Assembly (NCBI GenBank): GCA_035647615.1
Contig: DASRND010000011.1
Location: 1-64,000, forward strand
Length of the DNA: 64,000 bases
Direction: 5' to 3'
Source: Bacteroidales bacterium
GTDB lineage: Bacteria; Bacteroidota; Bacteroidia; Bacteroidales; 4484-276
Part shown: one piece after another, positions 56,427-64,000 of the stretch
How the letters are laid out: each line of letters begins with the position of its first letter
Position numbering within the stretch: position 1 is the stretch's first letter
Notes under the pieces: model-generated
Seen by the model: the letters and a program-made list of their open reading frames with translations, nothing else
What the model was told of the DNA's origin: nothing
Databases searched by the model: none
Position numbers and translations under genes: made by a program

Positions 56427-57226
56427 TAATTAAACTGAAACCGTATTCCGTTTTCCAGCGAAAGATCGAAGTTTTCTACTTTGGTAATGGGGCGGCTGAT
56501 GTAGCGATAGGTAAAACGGGTAACCAAAAACAGGCGTTTGGCAATCTGAACCTCCAGCCCGGCTTCTGCCGAAATGCGATAGTCTCCAAAATCTTCCAGC
56601 GCAGGCTGATAATAAACCACGCCAGTGAGGTTTAGTTTTTTCTCAAGCATCCAATCGAAGCTAATAAAATTCGTGCTGCGCCACAAATACAGCGCAACAA
56701 TCTTTTCATCCAGATTATACTTCTCGGTTTCGTACATAATCCCCACACTTACATTCATATCAAAAGTATGGGTGCTGTCTTTGTGCGAGCTGGCCCGGAT
56801 AAGTCCATATTTTATTCCTGTTCCTGCTAGATTGCGTGCGTTGAGGTCGATAAATTCGTCGTACTGACGCTGGACAAAAGCCTCCAGGCTAGTCCGTGGT
56901 GCGAAATTCCACATCGAACGCAGATGCACAAATCCCTGGTTCTCGATCTTTTTTTCGCTGCTGTTTTTGTATTCAAAATCGCCCACAATAAAATAATCGA
57001 ACGCATTACCATTGTAGTCGATGCGCCCGGTTCCTTTCAGGGCAGTATATTTTGTATTCCCGGCTTTAACTGACAGGGTGGTGGAGGCATTGTAAAGAAA
57101 TCCTTTCTTTTCGTAATATTTCCGGTACTTCTCTGTATTGATCTGCGCCTCGACGGATAGCACCGGCAAAAATGCGATTAGAAAAAGAAAAAATGTCCGG
57201 TCTATTTTTCTCTTCAAAAAAATCAT
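56426..57226 (-). CDS. DUF481-family outer-membrane barrel protein
   Basis: A 266-residue exported protein with a signal peptide (FFLFLIAFLPVLSVEAQ) and an all-beta mature part, matching DUF481 salt-stress-induced outer-membrane proteins. Examples are ASTTLSVKAGNTKYTALKGTGRIDY, RTSLEAFVQRQYDEF and the last strand LSLENGIRFQFN. A small barrel or channel role is likely, with no known substrate. It starts two bases after the HdeD-like gene, so the two are co-translated. Its stop codon abuts a long heptamer repeat. Confidence 0.78.
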   Translation of the reverse strand: MIFLKRKIDRTFFLFLIAFLPVLSVEAQINTEKYRKYYEKKGFLYNASTTLSVKAGNTKYTALKGTGRIDYNGNAFDYFIVGDFEYKNSSEKKIENQGFVHLRSMWNFAPRTSLEAFVQRQYDEFIDLNARNLAGTGIKYGLIRASSHKDSTHTFDMNVSVGIMYETEKYNLDEKIVALYLWRSTNFISFDWMLEKKLNLTGVVYYQPALEDFGDYRISAEAGLEVQIAKRLFLVTRFTYRYISRPITKVENFDLSLENGIRFQFN

Positions 57227-57228
57227 AA

Positions 57229-57783
57229 CTAAACCAATTCTTCAGGTTTCGTTTCGTTAGCGCGTATCGAAACGGCAAAAAACAACATAATGGCACCGAA
57301 AAATAAAGCCATCACACCAATGATGTAAACGAACGCAACGATCGATTCAAAAGGGTTGAAGAACAGCAGCAGTCCAAATACAAGCGTCACTACGCTGTTG
57401 ATAATCATCAGTCGCCTGGAGGTGCCCGGCCTGATCATTTTCAGTGCTATGTAAAGTTGAACGGCACCAATCACCAAAGCCCAAATACCAATGATGATGG
57501 CAAAAACTATGAGGCTCTGTTGTCTGTTGAAAATCACAAAAATACCGATGATCAGGCTCACCAGCGAATTGACAAGTGCAGAAATATAGGGCCTTTCTTT
57601 GCGCATGTTGTGTATCGAAACGATGATGCCAATAATACCCGCCACCAATACCAGTGCGCCAAACCAAATGGCAACCACATGGATGGTTTCTTTGGGCACG
57701 AAAAGGACAAGTACGCCGAAAAGCACTGCTACCACTCCATTGATGGCAAGTGTGAAACGGTAAGATTTTAATTTTTTTTCCAT
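57229..57783 (-). CDS. HdeD-family (DUF308) membrane protein
   Basis: A 184-residue protein with six evenly spaced transmembrane helices, each repeat of two helices showing the DUF308 pattern: GVVAVLFGVLVLFVPKETI, LVNSLVSLIIGIFVIFNRQQ and INSVVTLVFGLLLFFNPFES. HdeD of E. coli supports acid resistance, but the role in Bacteroidota is not known. It is followed two bases later by the DUF481 gene. Confidence 0.9.
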   Translation of the reverse strand: MEKKLKSYRFTLAINGVVAVLFGVLVLFVPKETIHVVAIWFGALVLVAGIIGIIVSIHNMRKERPYISALVNSLVSLIIGIFVIFNRQQSLIVFAIIIGIWALVIGAVQLYIALKMIRPGTSRRLMIINSVVTLVFGLLLFFNPFESIVAFVYIIGVMALFFGAIMLFFAVSIRANETKPEELV

Positions 57784-57902
57784 TATGAAAGATGTTTTAG
57801 TTTTAAAAATGGTTTGTTATTTTCATGTAAAAACGCCGAGTTTACCTTGTCTTATTGTGGCTTTCGTTCAAAATTTAATATTCAAAAATCTAATTCAATA
57901 TT

Positions 57903-59126
57903 TCAAATCGTCCTTCGTCGTTCATTTGCATTCCCAGACGCACCGCCGTGCGTCTCTTCTTTCCTGCTTCCTTTCATAACCTTTGCCATTTCATCGGTGG
58001 CATTTTTCCAGTTGTAATTTTTAATGACGAAATCATATCCTGCCGCAGCAATTTTCCCGGCATAATCCCTGTCCTTTAGCAAATTCAAAATATGCTTTGC
58101 ATACTCCGCAGGTTTTTCGGCCACCAGTATTTCGTTGCCATCTTCGGCGCACAGGGCGCTGTTGGCAAGCGGGGAGGTGATGCAGGGTAGCCGCATCGAC
58201 ATGGCTTCGAGGAGTTTGTTTTGCAGTCCTGTGCCGATTTGCATGGGTGCCACAAAAATCCTGGCTTGCGCGTAGCAATCTCTAATGTCGTCCACCCAGC
58301 CCGTCACCGTTACCTGTTCGCCGGCCAAATCCTGTACACGTTTGTCGGGTGTGGCACCGGCCAGCAACAGTCGTGCTGATGGCATTTCCTGTTGCACCAG
58401 TGGCAGGATTTCATAAGCCAGATATTCGGCAGCATTCACATTGGGTGGATATCCCATGTTGCCAATAAAAACCAGATCGTAGGTTTTTGGTTTGTCGATG
58501 GGATGAAAAAAATCATGATCCACGCCGTTGGGAATGACATGGATCTCGGAATGACGCGGGTGCGGAATCAGCTCGCGGTCGGGGGCTGAGATAATTACTT
58601 TGTTGTCGAAGAGGTCGAAGAGTTCGTGCTCATAGCGTTTCAGGCGCTGGTATTCGAGACTGAACACAGGTCGAAGGTACCAGCTTACACGCGGGATGCG
58701 CCGTTTGATGCCCATCGAAAACACATCCTGATAATCGAGGGTTTTAGGAATTGGCTGGTGTGAAATGTAAGCTGCCACGCGCAGCAACTGGCAAAAGACA
58801 TGATCGGGTTTCTCCTGGTGGATGACCTCATCAATCTGCCGATGGATGCGCCGGCTGTAGAAATATCCGGCCTGAAAAGGAATGCCGGAAAAGATGGCTT
58901 TGATGAGGTTGAGAAAAATCACAGGCTTGGTTAGCCGGAAAATATGGATGCGCTTACAAAATGGTTCCAGCTTTGCGATGGCATCGGGGTGAACGTCCTC
59001 GTCGGCCAGGGCGCAAAGCACAATCTCAAAATGCGCCGACAAGTGCTTCAGATGATGGTAGGCGCGCAGTTTGTCGCCTTTTTCGAGTGGGTAAGGAACC
59101 CTGGGAAGTACAACGAGCAGTTTCAT
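57903..59126 (-). CDS. GT4-family glycosyltransferase (PEP-CTERM/exosortase-associated-like)
   Basis: A 407-residue GT-B fold glycosyltransferase. The N-terminal domain starts LVVLPRVPYPLEKGDKLRAYHHLKHL, and the C-terminal nucleotide-sugar domain carries YDLVFIGNMGYPPNVNAAEY, VTVTGWVDDIRDCYAQARIFVAPMQIGTGLQNKLLEAMSM with the E-x7-E-like region. It resembles the group called stp1/EpsH1-associated sugar transferases, but there is no exosortase nearby, so it probably adds sugars to LPS or a surface polymer. The last about 20 residues (SRKEETHGGASGNANERRRT) are unlike the family; they are encoded by a palindromic repeat at 57936-57955. A -7 element ends four bases before the ATG. Confidence 0.88.
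   Translation of the reverse strand: MKLLVVLPRVPYPLEKGDKLRAYHHLKHLSAHFEIVLCALADEDVHPDAIAKLEPFCKRIHIFRLTKPVIFLNLIKAIFSGIPFQAGYFYSRRIHRQIDEVIHQEKPDHVFCQLLRVAAYISHQPIPKTLDYQDVFSMGIKRRIPRVSWYLRPVFSLEYQRLKRYEHELFDLFDNKVIISAPDRELIPHPRHSEIHVIPNGVDHDFFHPIDKPKTYDLVFIGNMGYPPNVNAAEYLAYEILPLVQQEMPSARLLLAGATPDKRVQDLAGEQVTVTGWVDDIRDCYAQARIFVAPMQIGTGLQNKLLEAMSMRLPCITSPLANSALCAEDGNEILVAEKPAEYAKHILNLLKDRDYAGKIAAAGYDFVIKNYNWKNATDEMAKVMKGSRKEETHGGASGNANERRRTI
57936..57955. repeat. Palindromic repeat inside the 3' end of a glycosyltransferase gene
   Basis: AGACGCAC-CGCC-GTGCGTCT, a perfect 8-bp stem with a 4-base loop. It codes for residues ETHGGAS near the end of the glycosyltransferase. Similar AGACGCAC palindromes are widespread as interspersed repeats in bacteria. 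Confidence 0.65.
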
Positions 59127-59130
59127 GGGG

Positions 59131-59138
59131 CAAAAGTA
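59131..59138 (-). promoter_or_regulatory. -7 element immediately before the glycosyltransferase at 57903-59126
   Basis: Minus-strand TACTTTTG, an exact TAnnTTTG, ending four bases before ATG 59126. The mRNA would be leaderless or nearly so. Confidence 0.5.
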
Positions 59139-59409
59139 AGAACTTCCGGCTGAAAATCAGCAAAACTAATTTGATCCATTTCAGGGGTTTTTGTCGTGGT
59201 TTTGTTTTGTAGATGATCGTCATTTTACTTTATCCACATTCCCAAAACATCTAAAGCCTTAGGTCGGGAAATTAGAAGCTCATTGCAGTGATCAACCGGA
59301 ATTGCTTATTTGATTAATTTAGTGAACTAAACATTGGAAATCCTATAATGTCTGGTTCACAAATTCAAAAGAGGGATGTTTTAAGAGGTAAAATGATTTT
59401 GGATAATTC

Positions 59410-60606
59410 TCAAATCGTCCGATAAAACTCACTCAGCTTGCGCATCAGATCGGCATTATTGTGATGAAGATGGATGAGCTGACGGGCGTTATCGCCAAGC
59501 TGCCGGCAAAAGGCTGCATCCTCCACGCAGCGACTGATGGCTTCTGCAAAATCATCGGCAGTATCAGCTAGCATAATGTCCTTTGCATGCGTCACCCTGA
59601 TGCCTTCGGCGCCAATGGTGGTGCTTACGATGGCTTTGCCCAGTGCCATTCCTTCGATGATTTTGATGCGGATGCCACTTCCCGAAAACAGCGGCACCAC
59701 TTCTATGGCTTTGGAAGCAATAAAAATTGCGGCATCATCCACTTCGCCAACCACTTCCACATTTTCTGTATTCAAATTTAATAACCAATCGGGCATGGCA
59801 CGGCCGGCAACATAAAATTTTAGATCGGGAAATTGTGCATGCACTTTTGGCCACACCTCTTTTAGGAACCAACTCATGCCTTCCTCGTTGGGCATCCAGT
59901 TCATGGCGCCTATGTGAAATAGCGACGGAAATTCTTCGGTAACCTTTGGTGGTGTCAGATATTTTGAGGTGTCGATGCCAAAAGGAATATCCGTGACGGG
60001 CGTGGTGCAGGCAAATTTTGTGATAAAAGCGGCATCGGTGGACGTGATGGCTGCTATGCCATCATATTTTTGCAGCACCTTCAGCTCATAGCGTTTCAGT
60101 TTGGTAGCAAGATGTTTTAGGTAGATTTTTTTTAACGGATTGCTGGTGATGGCTGCCACGCGCTGCCAGATAAGATGTTCGATGTTGTGAGCGCGCAGTA
60201 CAATTTTAGCTTTGGAATGCGCTCTGATTACCGGAAGATAAGGGCTTAGGTAGAGTGTTTCGCATTGCACGATGTCGTAGTTGTCGTTTTGTAATATTTC
60301 GATCAGCTTATCGCGAAAAGCGGCACTGATAAAGCGCTGCACGTGATAAGAAGCGTTGCTGAAAAGGTTAAGAAAAGCGTCAACGGGTCGGATGGACAGA
60401 TCGAGATACACGGTTTCTATTTGCGTCTTTTGCCGGTATTCCTGCGGAATTTTTTCGACATCCACCTGGTATTTGTTGGTGTTTATGGCCAGCACTTTCA
60501 CCTGATGGCCAGCGGCAGCCATGCCTTCTACCATGGCATTCATGGCAATGGGACCTCCTTCGCGGGGTGGCCAGGGCGATTTGTTGCACAGAAACAATAT
60601 TTTCAT
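59410..60606 (-). CDS. GT4-family glycosyltransferase
   Basis: A 398-residue GT-B fold glycosyltransferase. The N-terminal domain starts ILFLCNKSPWPPREGGPIAMNAMVEGMAAAGHQV, with an acceptor-side region around CETLYLSPYLPVIRAH and RAHNIEHLIWQ. The donor domain has SLFHIGAMNWMPNEEGMSWFL and VVPLFSGSGIRIKIIEGMALGKAIVSTTIGAEGI with the conserved E-x7-E-like motif. The linkage and substrate are not predictable. It is similar in build to the glycosyltransferase downstream at 57903-59126 and both face the same way, but each has its own promoter. Confidence 0.9.
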   Translation of the reverse strand: MKILFLCNKSPWPPREGGPIAMNAMVEGMAAAGHQVKVLAINTNKYQVDVEKIPQEYRQKTQIETVYLDLSIRPVDAFLNLFSNASYHVQRFISAAFRDKLIEILQNDNYDIVQCETLYLSPYLPVIRAHSKAKIVLRAHNIEHLIWQRVAAITSNPLKKIYLKHLATKLKRYELKVLQKYDGIAAITSTDAAFITKFACTTPVTDIPFGIDTSKYLTPPKVTEEFPSLFHIGAMNWMPNEEGMSWFLKEVWPKVHAQFPDLKFYVAGRAMPDWLLNLNTENVEVVGEVDDAAIFIASKAIEVVPLFSGSGIRIKIIEGMALGKAIVSTTIGAEGIRVTHAKDIMLADTADDFAEAISRCVEDAAFCRQLGDNARQLIHLHHNNADLMRKLSEFYRTI

Positions 60607-60626
60607 CTCAATAAAATTAAAATTTC

Positions 60627-60634
60627 CAAAGGTA
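60627..60634 (-). promoter_or_regulatory. -7 promoter element of the glycosyltransferase at 59410-60606
   Basis: Minus-strand TACCTTTG, an exact TAnnTTTG, 20 bases before ATG 60606. Confidence 0.5.
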
Positions 60635-60682
60635 TTCGATATAATTTGCCATTATTGTCGGGTAACCATGATTTTCCAAAAA

Positions 60683-60841
60683 TAGATTTCTCCCTCCAAA
60701 TTTGCATTGCAAATTTTCCAGTCGAAATGACACGCTGTGTTATGGGTGGAAGGTTCGGGAGCGTAGCGCCCGAACCTTCCACCCCCTCTGCCCTTACCGA
60801 TCGTGTCATTCCGATCCGCCAACTGGTCGGAGAGGAATCTA
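60683..60841. repeat. MITE-like palindromic element with 16-bp central hairpin
   Basis: The ends are inverted copies (TAGATTTCTCC at 60683 against the complement TAGATTCCTCT at 60841), and a second inverted pair GAAATGACACG/CGTGTCATTCC lies further in. The centre is a perfect 16-bp stem (60744-60759 with 60769-60784) around a 9-base loop. A separate perfect 19-base palindrome, AAATTTGCA-T-TGCAAATTT, sits at 60698-60716. The phrase ending in GAAATGACA is one I know from many intergenic repeats in Bacteroidota. Confidence 0.7.
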
Positions 60842-60994
60842 TTGCATTCCAATTATTTACAAGAACTTGTCATTAATCGTAGCGCAGCGAAGAGTCCATT
60901 GTTTCAACCGGACGCCAATGATAATTTGCCCTCTGTTTAATTGTCTTCAAAAGTCATGGCTTATTTTAAACATCTCAGAAAATGAATAGGGTTA

Positions 60995-62437
60995 TTATTT
61001 TTGTTTTACAAAAAATAGCAGTTTGCGCACTATTTTACTCCAGGCTTCGGCATCGAGCAGAGGCGAGTCGGTGGTGGCTTTGTAGGTAAGGAAAATGCCA
61101 ATGGGCAGCAATATCGCTGAAGCAAGCCACATCGCAATCTCAGGCTCGAGTATGCCGGCGCGCGCATATTTTTCGCCGGTGATGCTGATGATGTGATAGA
61201 TTACAAAAAAGAGGATCGATACCACCACGGGCATGCCCAGCCCGCCTTTGCGGATGATGGCTCCCAGGGGCGCACCAATAAAAAACAGAATCAGGCAGGC
61301 GATGGAGAGCGTGAATTTGCGGTGCCACTCGATGTCGTGCTTGCGGATGCGTTCGCGGCGCTTTTCAAAATCCGGGATGTTGAATTCCAGGTTGGTTTTG
61401 GCCGAACGCGCCGATTGCAAGGCAAAGTCGAGCGCGGCTTTGCGTATGTTTTTGTCGACGCGCTCCAGGCGATAAACCGTGTCAGACAATGCTATCGCCG
61501 GCTTGAAGAGGATGGTATCGGTGGCAAGGCTATCGTAATGCGTATAATTTACAAAACGTTCATTGATAGATTTCAGGAGATTTTGCTGCCGCAGTATCAG
61601 CTCAGCCTGCAACGAGTCGCGGTAGGAGCTGAGTTGCTCCAGGTTCATCATTTGGTAGTTGTTGCGGAAAAGCTCTTCGTCGGTACGACTCATGGAAGTG
61701 CCCAGACCGCTGAAGCGCCGTGTTTGCTCGCCAAATTTCATCTTCTGAAACGGCCGGCTGTTTTGATATCCCGCTCGGTTTGTTATGTCTTCGTAATTGT
61801 AGCCATCGTAAAGATGAAAAAGCATGGTGCTCTTGTCGGGCGCTATTTCCATTTTGCCATGTTCGGCAGTAGTAAGTTTTATGTTGCCTTGCCTGTCGGA
61901 GTGGTTGTAGATCATCACATCGTGTATGGTGTTGTCGTCGTCATTTTTGTTGTTGATGCGGATGGTAAAACCTTCGAGACCATTATAAAATACACCGTCT
62001 TTGATGTTTAGCGTAAGCTTGGTCTGCCTGACATCGTAAAGTAAAGCGTGAAATTTCAGATTGGCAATGGGCAGGACATTATTAGAAAACAAAAAGGCAG
62101 CTATGCTGATCACCACCGAAAGCATCACGAGTGGTTTCATGATGCGGCGCAACGAAATACCCGAAGCTTTCATGGCCACCAGCTCGTATTGCTCGCCCAG
62201 GTTTCCAAAAGTCATCAGCGACGAGAGCAAAATCGCCAGCGGCAGCGCAAGCGGCACAAAAGTGGACGAGGCATAAAAAAGCAACTCACCGATGACGTAC
62301 CACTCCAAGCCTTTGCCCACCAGCTCGTCGACATACTTCCACAGAAACTGCATCACCAATATGAACAGCGAGATGAAAAAGGTAAGCACCAGCGGCCCCA
62401 GATAGGATTTGATAACAAAAAGATCGAGTCGTTTCAC
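60995..62437 (-). CDS. LptF/LptG-family permease (YjgP/YjgQ)
   Basis: A 480-residue inner-membrane protein of the YjgP/YjgQ family. Such proteins pair with LptB and move lipopolysaccharide from the inner membrane to the LptC/LptA bridge. Three N-terminal helices (about residues 12-35, 50-75, 100-120) precede a periplasmic beta-jellyroll of about 240 residues, and three helices close the protein (FTLSIACLILFFIGAPLGAIIRKGGLGMP ... AMWLASAILLPIGIFLTYKA). The start LDLFVIKSYLGPLVLTFFISLFILVMQFLWKY is typical. Bacteroidota often have two such genes at distant sites; which of LptF or LptG this is cannot be told. It is divergent from the GNAT-like gene. Confidence 0.9.
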   Translation of the reverse strand: MKRLDLFVIKSYLGPLVLTFFISLFILVMQFLWKYVDELVGKGLEWYVIGELLFYASSTFVPLALPLAILLSSLMTFGNLGEQYELVAMKASGISLRRIMKPLVMLSVVISIAAFLFSNNVLPIANLKFHALLYDVRQTKLTLNIKDGVFYNGLEGFTIRINNKNDDDNTIHDVMIYNHSDRQGNIKLTTAEHGKMEIAPDKSTMLFHLYDGYNYEDITNRAGYQNSRPFQKMKFGEQTRRFSGLGTSMSRTDEELFRNNYQMMNLEQLSSYRDSLQAELILRQQNLLKSINERFVNYTHYDSLATDTILFKPAIALSDTVYRLERVDKNIRKAALDFALQSARSAKTNLEFNIPDFEKRRERIRKHDIEWHRKFTLSIACLILFFIGAPLGAIIRKGGLGMPVVVSILFFVIYHIISITGEKYARAGILEPEIAMWLASAILLPIGIFLTYKATTDSPLLDAEAWSKIVRKLLFFVKQK

Positions 62438-62551
62438 AATAGCAGCCGTTATTGATAATGATGCAGCGCTCCTTTTATAGATGCGCGATGTGCGCTATGG
62501 TAACGACAAAATGCCGGGTTTGGTTTCCGCTAACGGCAAAAATTAATACGT

Positions 62552-62559
62552 TACTTTTG
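62552..62559 (+). promoter_or_regulatory. -7 promoter element of the GNAT-like gene
   Basis: TACTTTTG, an exact TAnnTTTG, 27 bases before ATG 62587. It supports that start over the in-frame ATG at 62452. Confidence 0.5.
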
Positions 62560-62586
62560 CTGTTCGCGATTTACAACACATTTTAC

Positions 62587-63756
62587 ATGATAAAAATTAC
62601 AGAAGTAAAAAGCCGCATTGAGGCTGGAAGGTTTCGTGATGTGGCACGTCGTATCTATCGCAACGACAGCAACTGGATTGCTCCGCTCGACGACGACATA
62701 GAAGCTGTTTTCGATCCCGCGCGCAACGCGTACTTTGAATATGGCGAGGCCATCCGTTGGATTTTTACAAACCCACAGGGAATCGACATTGGGCGGGTGG
62801 CAGCTTTTGTTAATTACAAAAAAGCAAATACGTATGAGCAGCCCACTGGTGGCATGGGCTTTTTTGAATGTCCCGACGACAAAGCCCTGGCGGACACAAT
62901 TTTCGATAAAGCACGCGAATGGCTTCAGGAGCGGGGAATGCAAGCTATGGATGGTCCGATAAACTTTGGCGAAAACGACAATTTCTGGGGCCTGCTCGTG
63001 GATGGCTTTATGCAGCAGAGCTATGGCATGAATTACAATCCTCCCTACTATCAGCACCTTTTCGAGTCGTATGGGTTTACAAATTATTTCGAGCAGGTAA
63101 CCAATCATCTCGACATGTCGGTGCCTTTTCCGGAGCGCTTCTGGAAAATTGCCGACTGGATCAGCCAGCGTCCCGGCATCAGCTTCGAGCATTTTGATTA
63201 CAAAAAAGCTGACAAGTACATCAACGATATCAAGCAGGTGTATGACGAAGCGTGGGCTAACCACGAGCATTTTACGCCGCTCAACGAGCTTGACATCAAA
63301 ACCACACTCAAAAAAGCGCGTCCCATTCTTGATCCCGAAATCGTTTGGTTTGCCTATTTTGAAGGAAACCCCATTGCGTTTCTGGTCATGTTTCCCGATG
63401 CCAACCAGATCTTCAGGCATTTCAATGGCAAGCTCAACTGGTGGAACAAGCTGCGTTTTGTTTATTACAAAAAAAGAGGTGAGATACAGCGCACACGCAT
63501 CACGGTGATGGGCGTGGTGCCTAAGTTTCAGAAGCGCGGCATCGAGTCGGGTATCTTCCGGCAGTTGCGCGAAGTGTTCGATCATCGCCCGCAATATCGC
63601 GAAGTAGAACTGTCGTGGGTGGGCGATTTCAACCCGCAGATGCAGGCAATCCATCAGGCTGTGGGAGGGACGTTTGGTAAAAAACACATTACTTACCGTA
63701 AGCTTTTCGTGGAAGGTGCTGCACCACAACATGCCAAAACGCTGGGAAAAGAGTAA
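62587..63756 (+). CDS. GNAT-like acetyltransferase-fold protein (YghO-like)
   Basis: A 389-residue soluble protein. It starts MIKITEVKSRIEAGRFRDVARRIYRNDSNWIAP, a form I associate with YghO-like proteins. The C-terminal half has the GNAT acyl-CoA fold features: strand VWFAYFEGNPIAFLVMFPDAN, then RTRITVMGVVPKFQKRGIESGIFRQLRE, which corresponds to the Q/R-x-x-G-x-G/A acetyl-CoA loop, and ELSWVGDFNPQMQAIHQAVGGTFGKKHITYRK. The N-terminal half may be a second, degenerate GNAT domain. The substrate is unknown. I reject the longer frame from ATG 62452, which lies upstream of the promoter and adds 45 unconserved residues. Confidence 0.85.
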   Translation: MIKITEVKSRIEAGRFRDVARRIYRNDSNWIAPLDDDIEAVFDPARNAYFEYGEAIRWIFTNPQGIDIGRVAAFVNYKKANTYEQPTGGMGFFECPDDKALADTIFDKAREWLQERGMQAMDGPINFGENDNFWGLLVDGFMQQSYGMNYNPPYYQHLFESYGFTNYFEQVTNHLDMSVPFPERFWKIADWISQRPGISFEHFDYKKADKYINDIKQVYDEAWANHEHFTPLNELDIKTTLKKARPILDPEIVWFAYFEGNPIAFLVMFPDANQIFRHFNGKLNWWNKLRFVYYKKRGEIQRTRITVMGVVPKFQKRGIESGIFRQLREVFDHRPQYREVELSWVGDFNPQMQAIHQAVGGTFGKKHITYRKLFVEGAAPQHAKTLGKE

Positions 63757-63777
63757 GGATATCACAACTTTTTAATT

Positions 63778-63915
63778 CTACTTAAACACATTAGATTTTT
63801 CTGCATTTTTACCCCGAACCCTAAAGGGAGAATGCAGAAAAATCAATCCACCTCCCTTTAGGGTTGGGGTTAAAGTGGATTGATTTTTCCGTTAGAACTT
63901 AATCTGTTAAAGTAG
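63778..63915. repeat. Interlocked inverted-repeat element
   Basis: Three perfect inverted pairs are interleaved: 63794-63807 with 63831-63844 (14 bp), 63817-63830 with 63852-63865 (14 bp) and 63837-63851 with 63875-63889 (15 bp). The first and third share GAAAAATC at 63837-63844, so they exclude each other. Imperfect terminal inverted repeats start with CTACTT at 63778 and end at 63915. It lies just after the GNAT-like gene. Confidence 0.75.
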
Positions 63916-64000
63916 CATTAAGCGATCATGCTTAAAACAATAGTTTCGTTTTTTCTGCCGCTAATGCCCCCTCCCCGAGGCGGGTAAGGGAGATCTCTTT
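63916..64000. other. Non-coding right edge with part of another repeat
   Basis: No gene is visible. The last bases (from about 63965) contain a GC-rich phrase, CCCCCTCCCCGAGGCGGG, which resembles other interspersed repeats and is cut off by the window end. Confidence 0.35.

Larger units (their letters stand above)
60607..60994. other. Intergenic region holding a palindromic element
   Basis: These 388 bases contain the glycosyltransferase promoter (60627-60634) and the palindromic element at 60683-60841. The remaining about 150 bases show no ORF, RNA gene or further repeat that I can support. Confidence 0.5.

Noticed and set aside
56351..56635. 94-residue plus-strand frame starting in the heptamer repeats
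   Set aside because: Its first third is only the translated heptamer repeat and the rest is antisense to the DUF481 gene.
62551..63765. 404-residue open frame opposite the GNAT-like gene
   Set aside because: Antisense shadow with no recognisable family features; the plus strand has a promoter element and conserved motifs.

Overview
The window comes from a member of the phylum Bacteroidota, probably a free-living or sediment/water Bacteroidia. Four signs point there: type IX secretion (T9SS) cargo with C-terminal sorting domains and a PorV-family partner; a SusC-like TonB-dependent receptor with an N-terminal carboxypeptidase-regulatory-like domain; a periplasmic-propeller LytS kinase with a LytTR regulator; and repeated exact matches to the Bacteroidetes -7 promoter element TAnnTTTG in front of genes, with few recognisable Shine-Dalgarno sites. 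I cannot name a genus. Most of the window is ordinary chromosomal housekeeping. I saw no rRNA, tRNA, CRISPR array, transposase, integrase or phage gene.

Layout. 1-2817: the N-terminal 939 residues of a very large secreted Ig-like repeat protein, running off the left edge on the minus strand. 3.4-9.8 kb: a ClC transporter, a DUF255 thioredoxin-like protein, and a four-gene ECF sigma / anti-sigma / Spy-like / T9SS-anchored Spy-like operon. 10.1-12.9 kb: a hybrid histidine kinase. 13-20 kb: gyrB, then an outer-membrane barrel protein with a 1024-residue TPR protein. 20.3-28 kb: aspartate kinase, a PAP2 phosphatase, MazG, a SufS-SufE-SufT-like iron-sulfur set and dxs. 28-36.6 kb: a T9SS adhesin, an NhaC-type antiporter, a degenerate Rieske-like lipoprotein and a LytS/LytTR pair. 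37.5-46.7 kb: a TonB-dependent receptor, a 1441-residue exported protein and a PorV-family barrel in one apparent operon. 46.8-52.8 kb: greA, a HIT protein, nadB, a TPR-tail protein, secG, groES and groEL. 52.9-57.8 kb: ettA-satD-DUF3307 and a DUF481/HdeD pair. 57.9-63.8 kb: two GT4 glycosyltransferases, an LptF/LptG permease and a GNAT-like protein.

How the genes work together. Several sets look like envelope systems: the ECF sigma operon (stress sensing with Spy-like chaperones), the TonB receptor/cargo/PorV cluster (surface export and uptake), the TPR/barrel pair, and the LPS-transport permease near two glycosyltransferases. SufS/SufE/SufT-like supply Fe-S clusters, which the isoprenoid MEP pathway (started by Dxs) needs in its last two steps. 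NadB, a HIT hydrolase and SecG are metabolic or secretion housekeeping.

The most interesting unexplained material is of two kinds. One is the translationally coupled ettA-satD pair followed by a DUF3307 membrane protein; SatD shows class III nucleotidyl-cyclase-like motifs fused to a helix-turn-helix. The other is a rich set of non-coding repeats: REP/BIME-like hairpin clusters, heptamer repeats placed in the same orientation right after three gene stops, a 159-bp palindromic element, an interlocked inverted-repeat element at the right end, and a palindrome that encodes the last residues of a glycosyltransferase. The greA leader carries a promoter directly followed by a terminator hairpin, which suggests attenuation.
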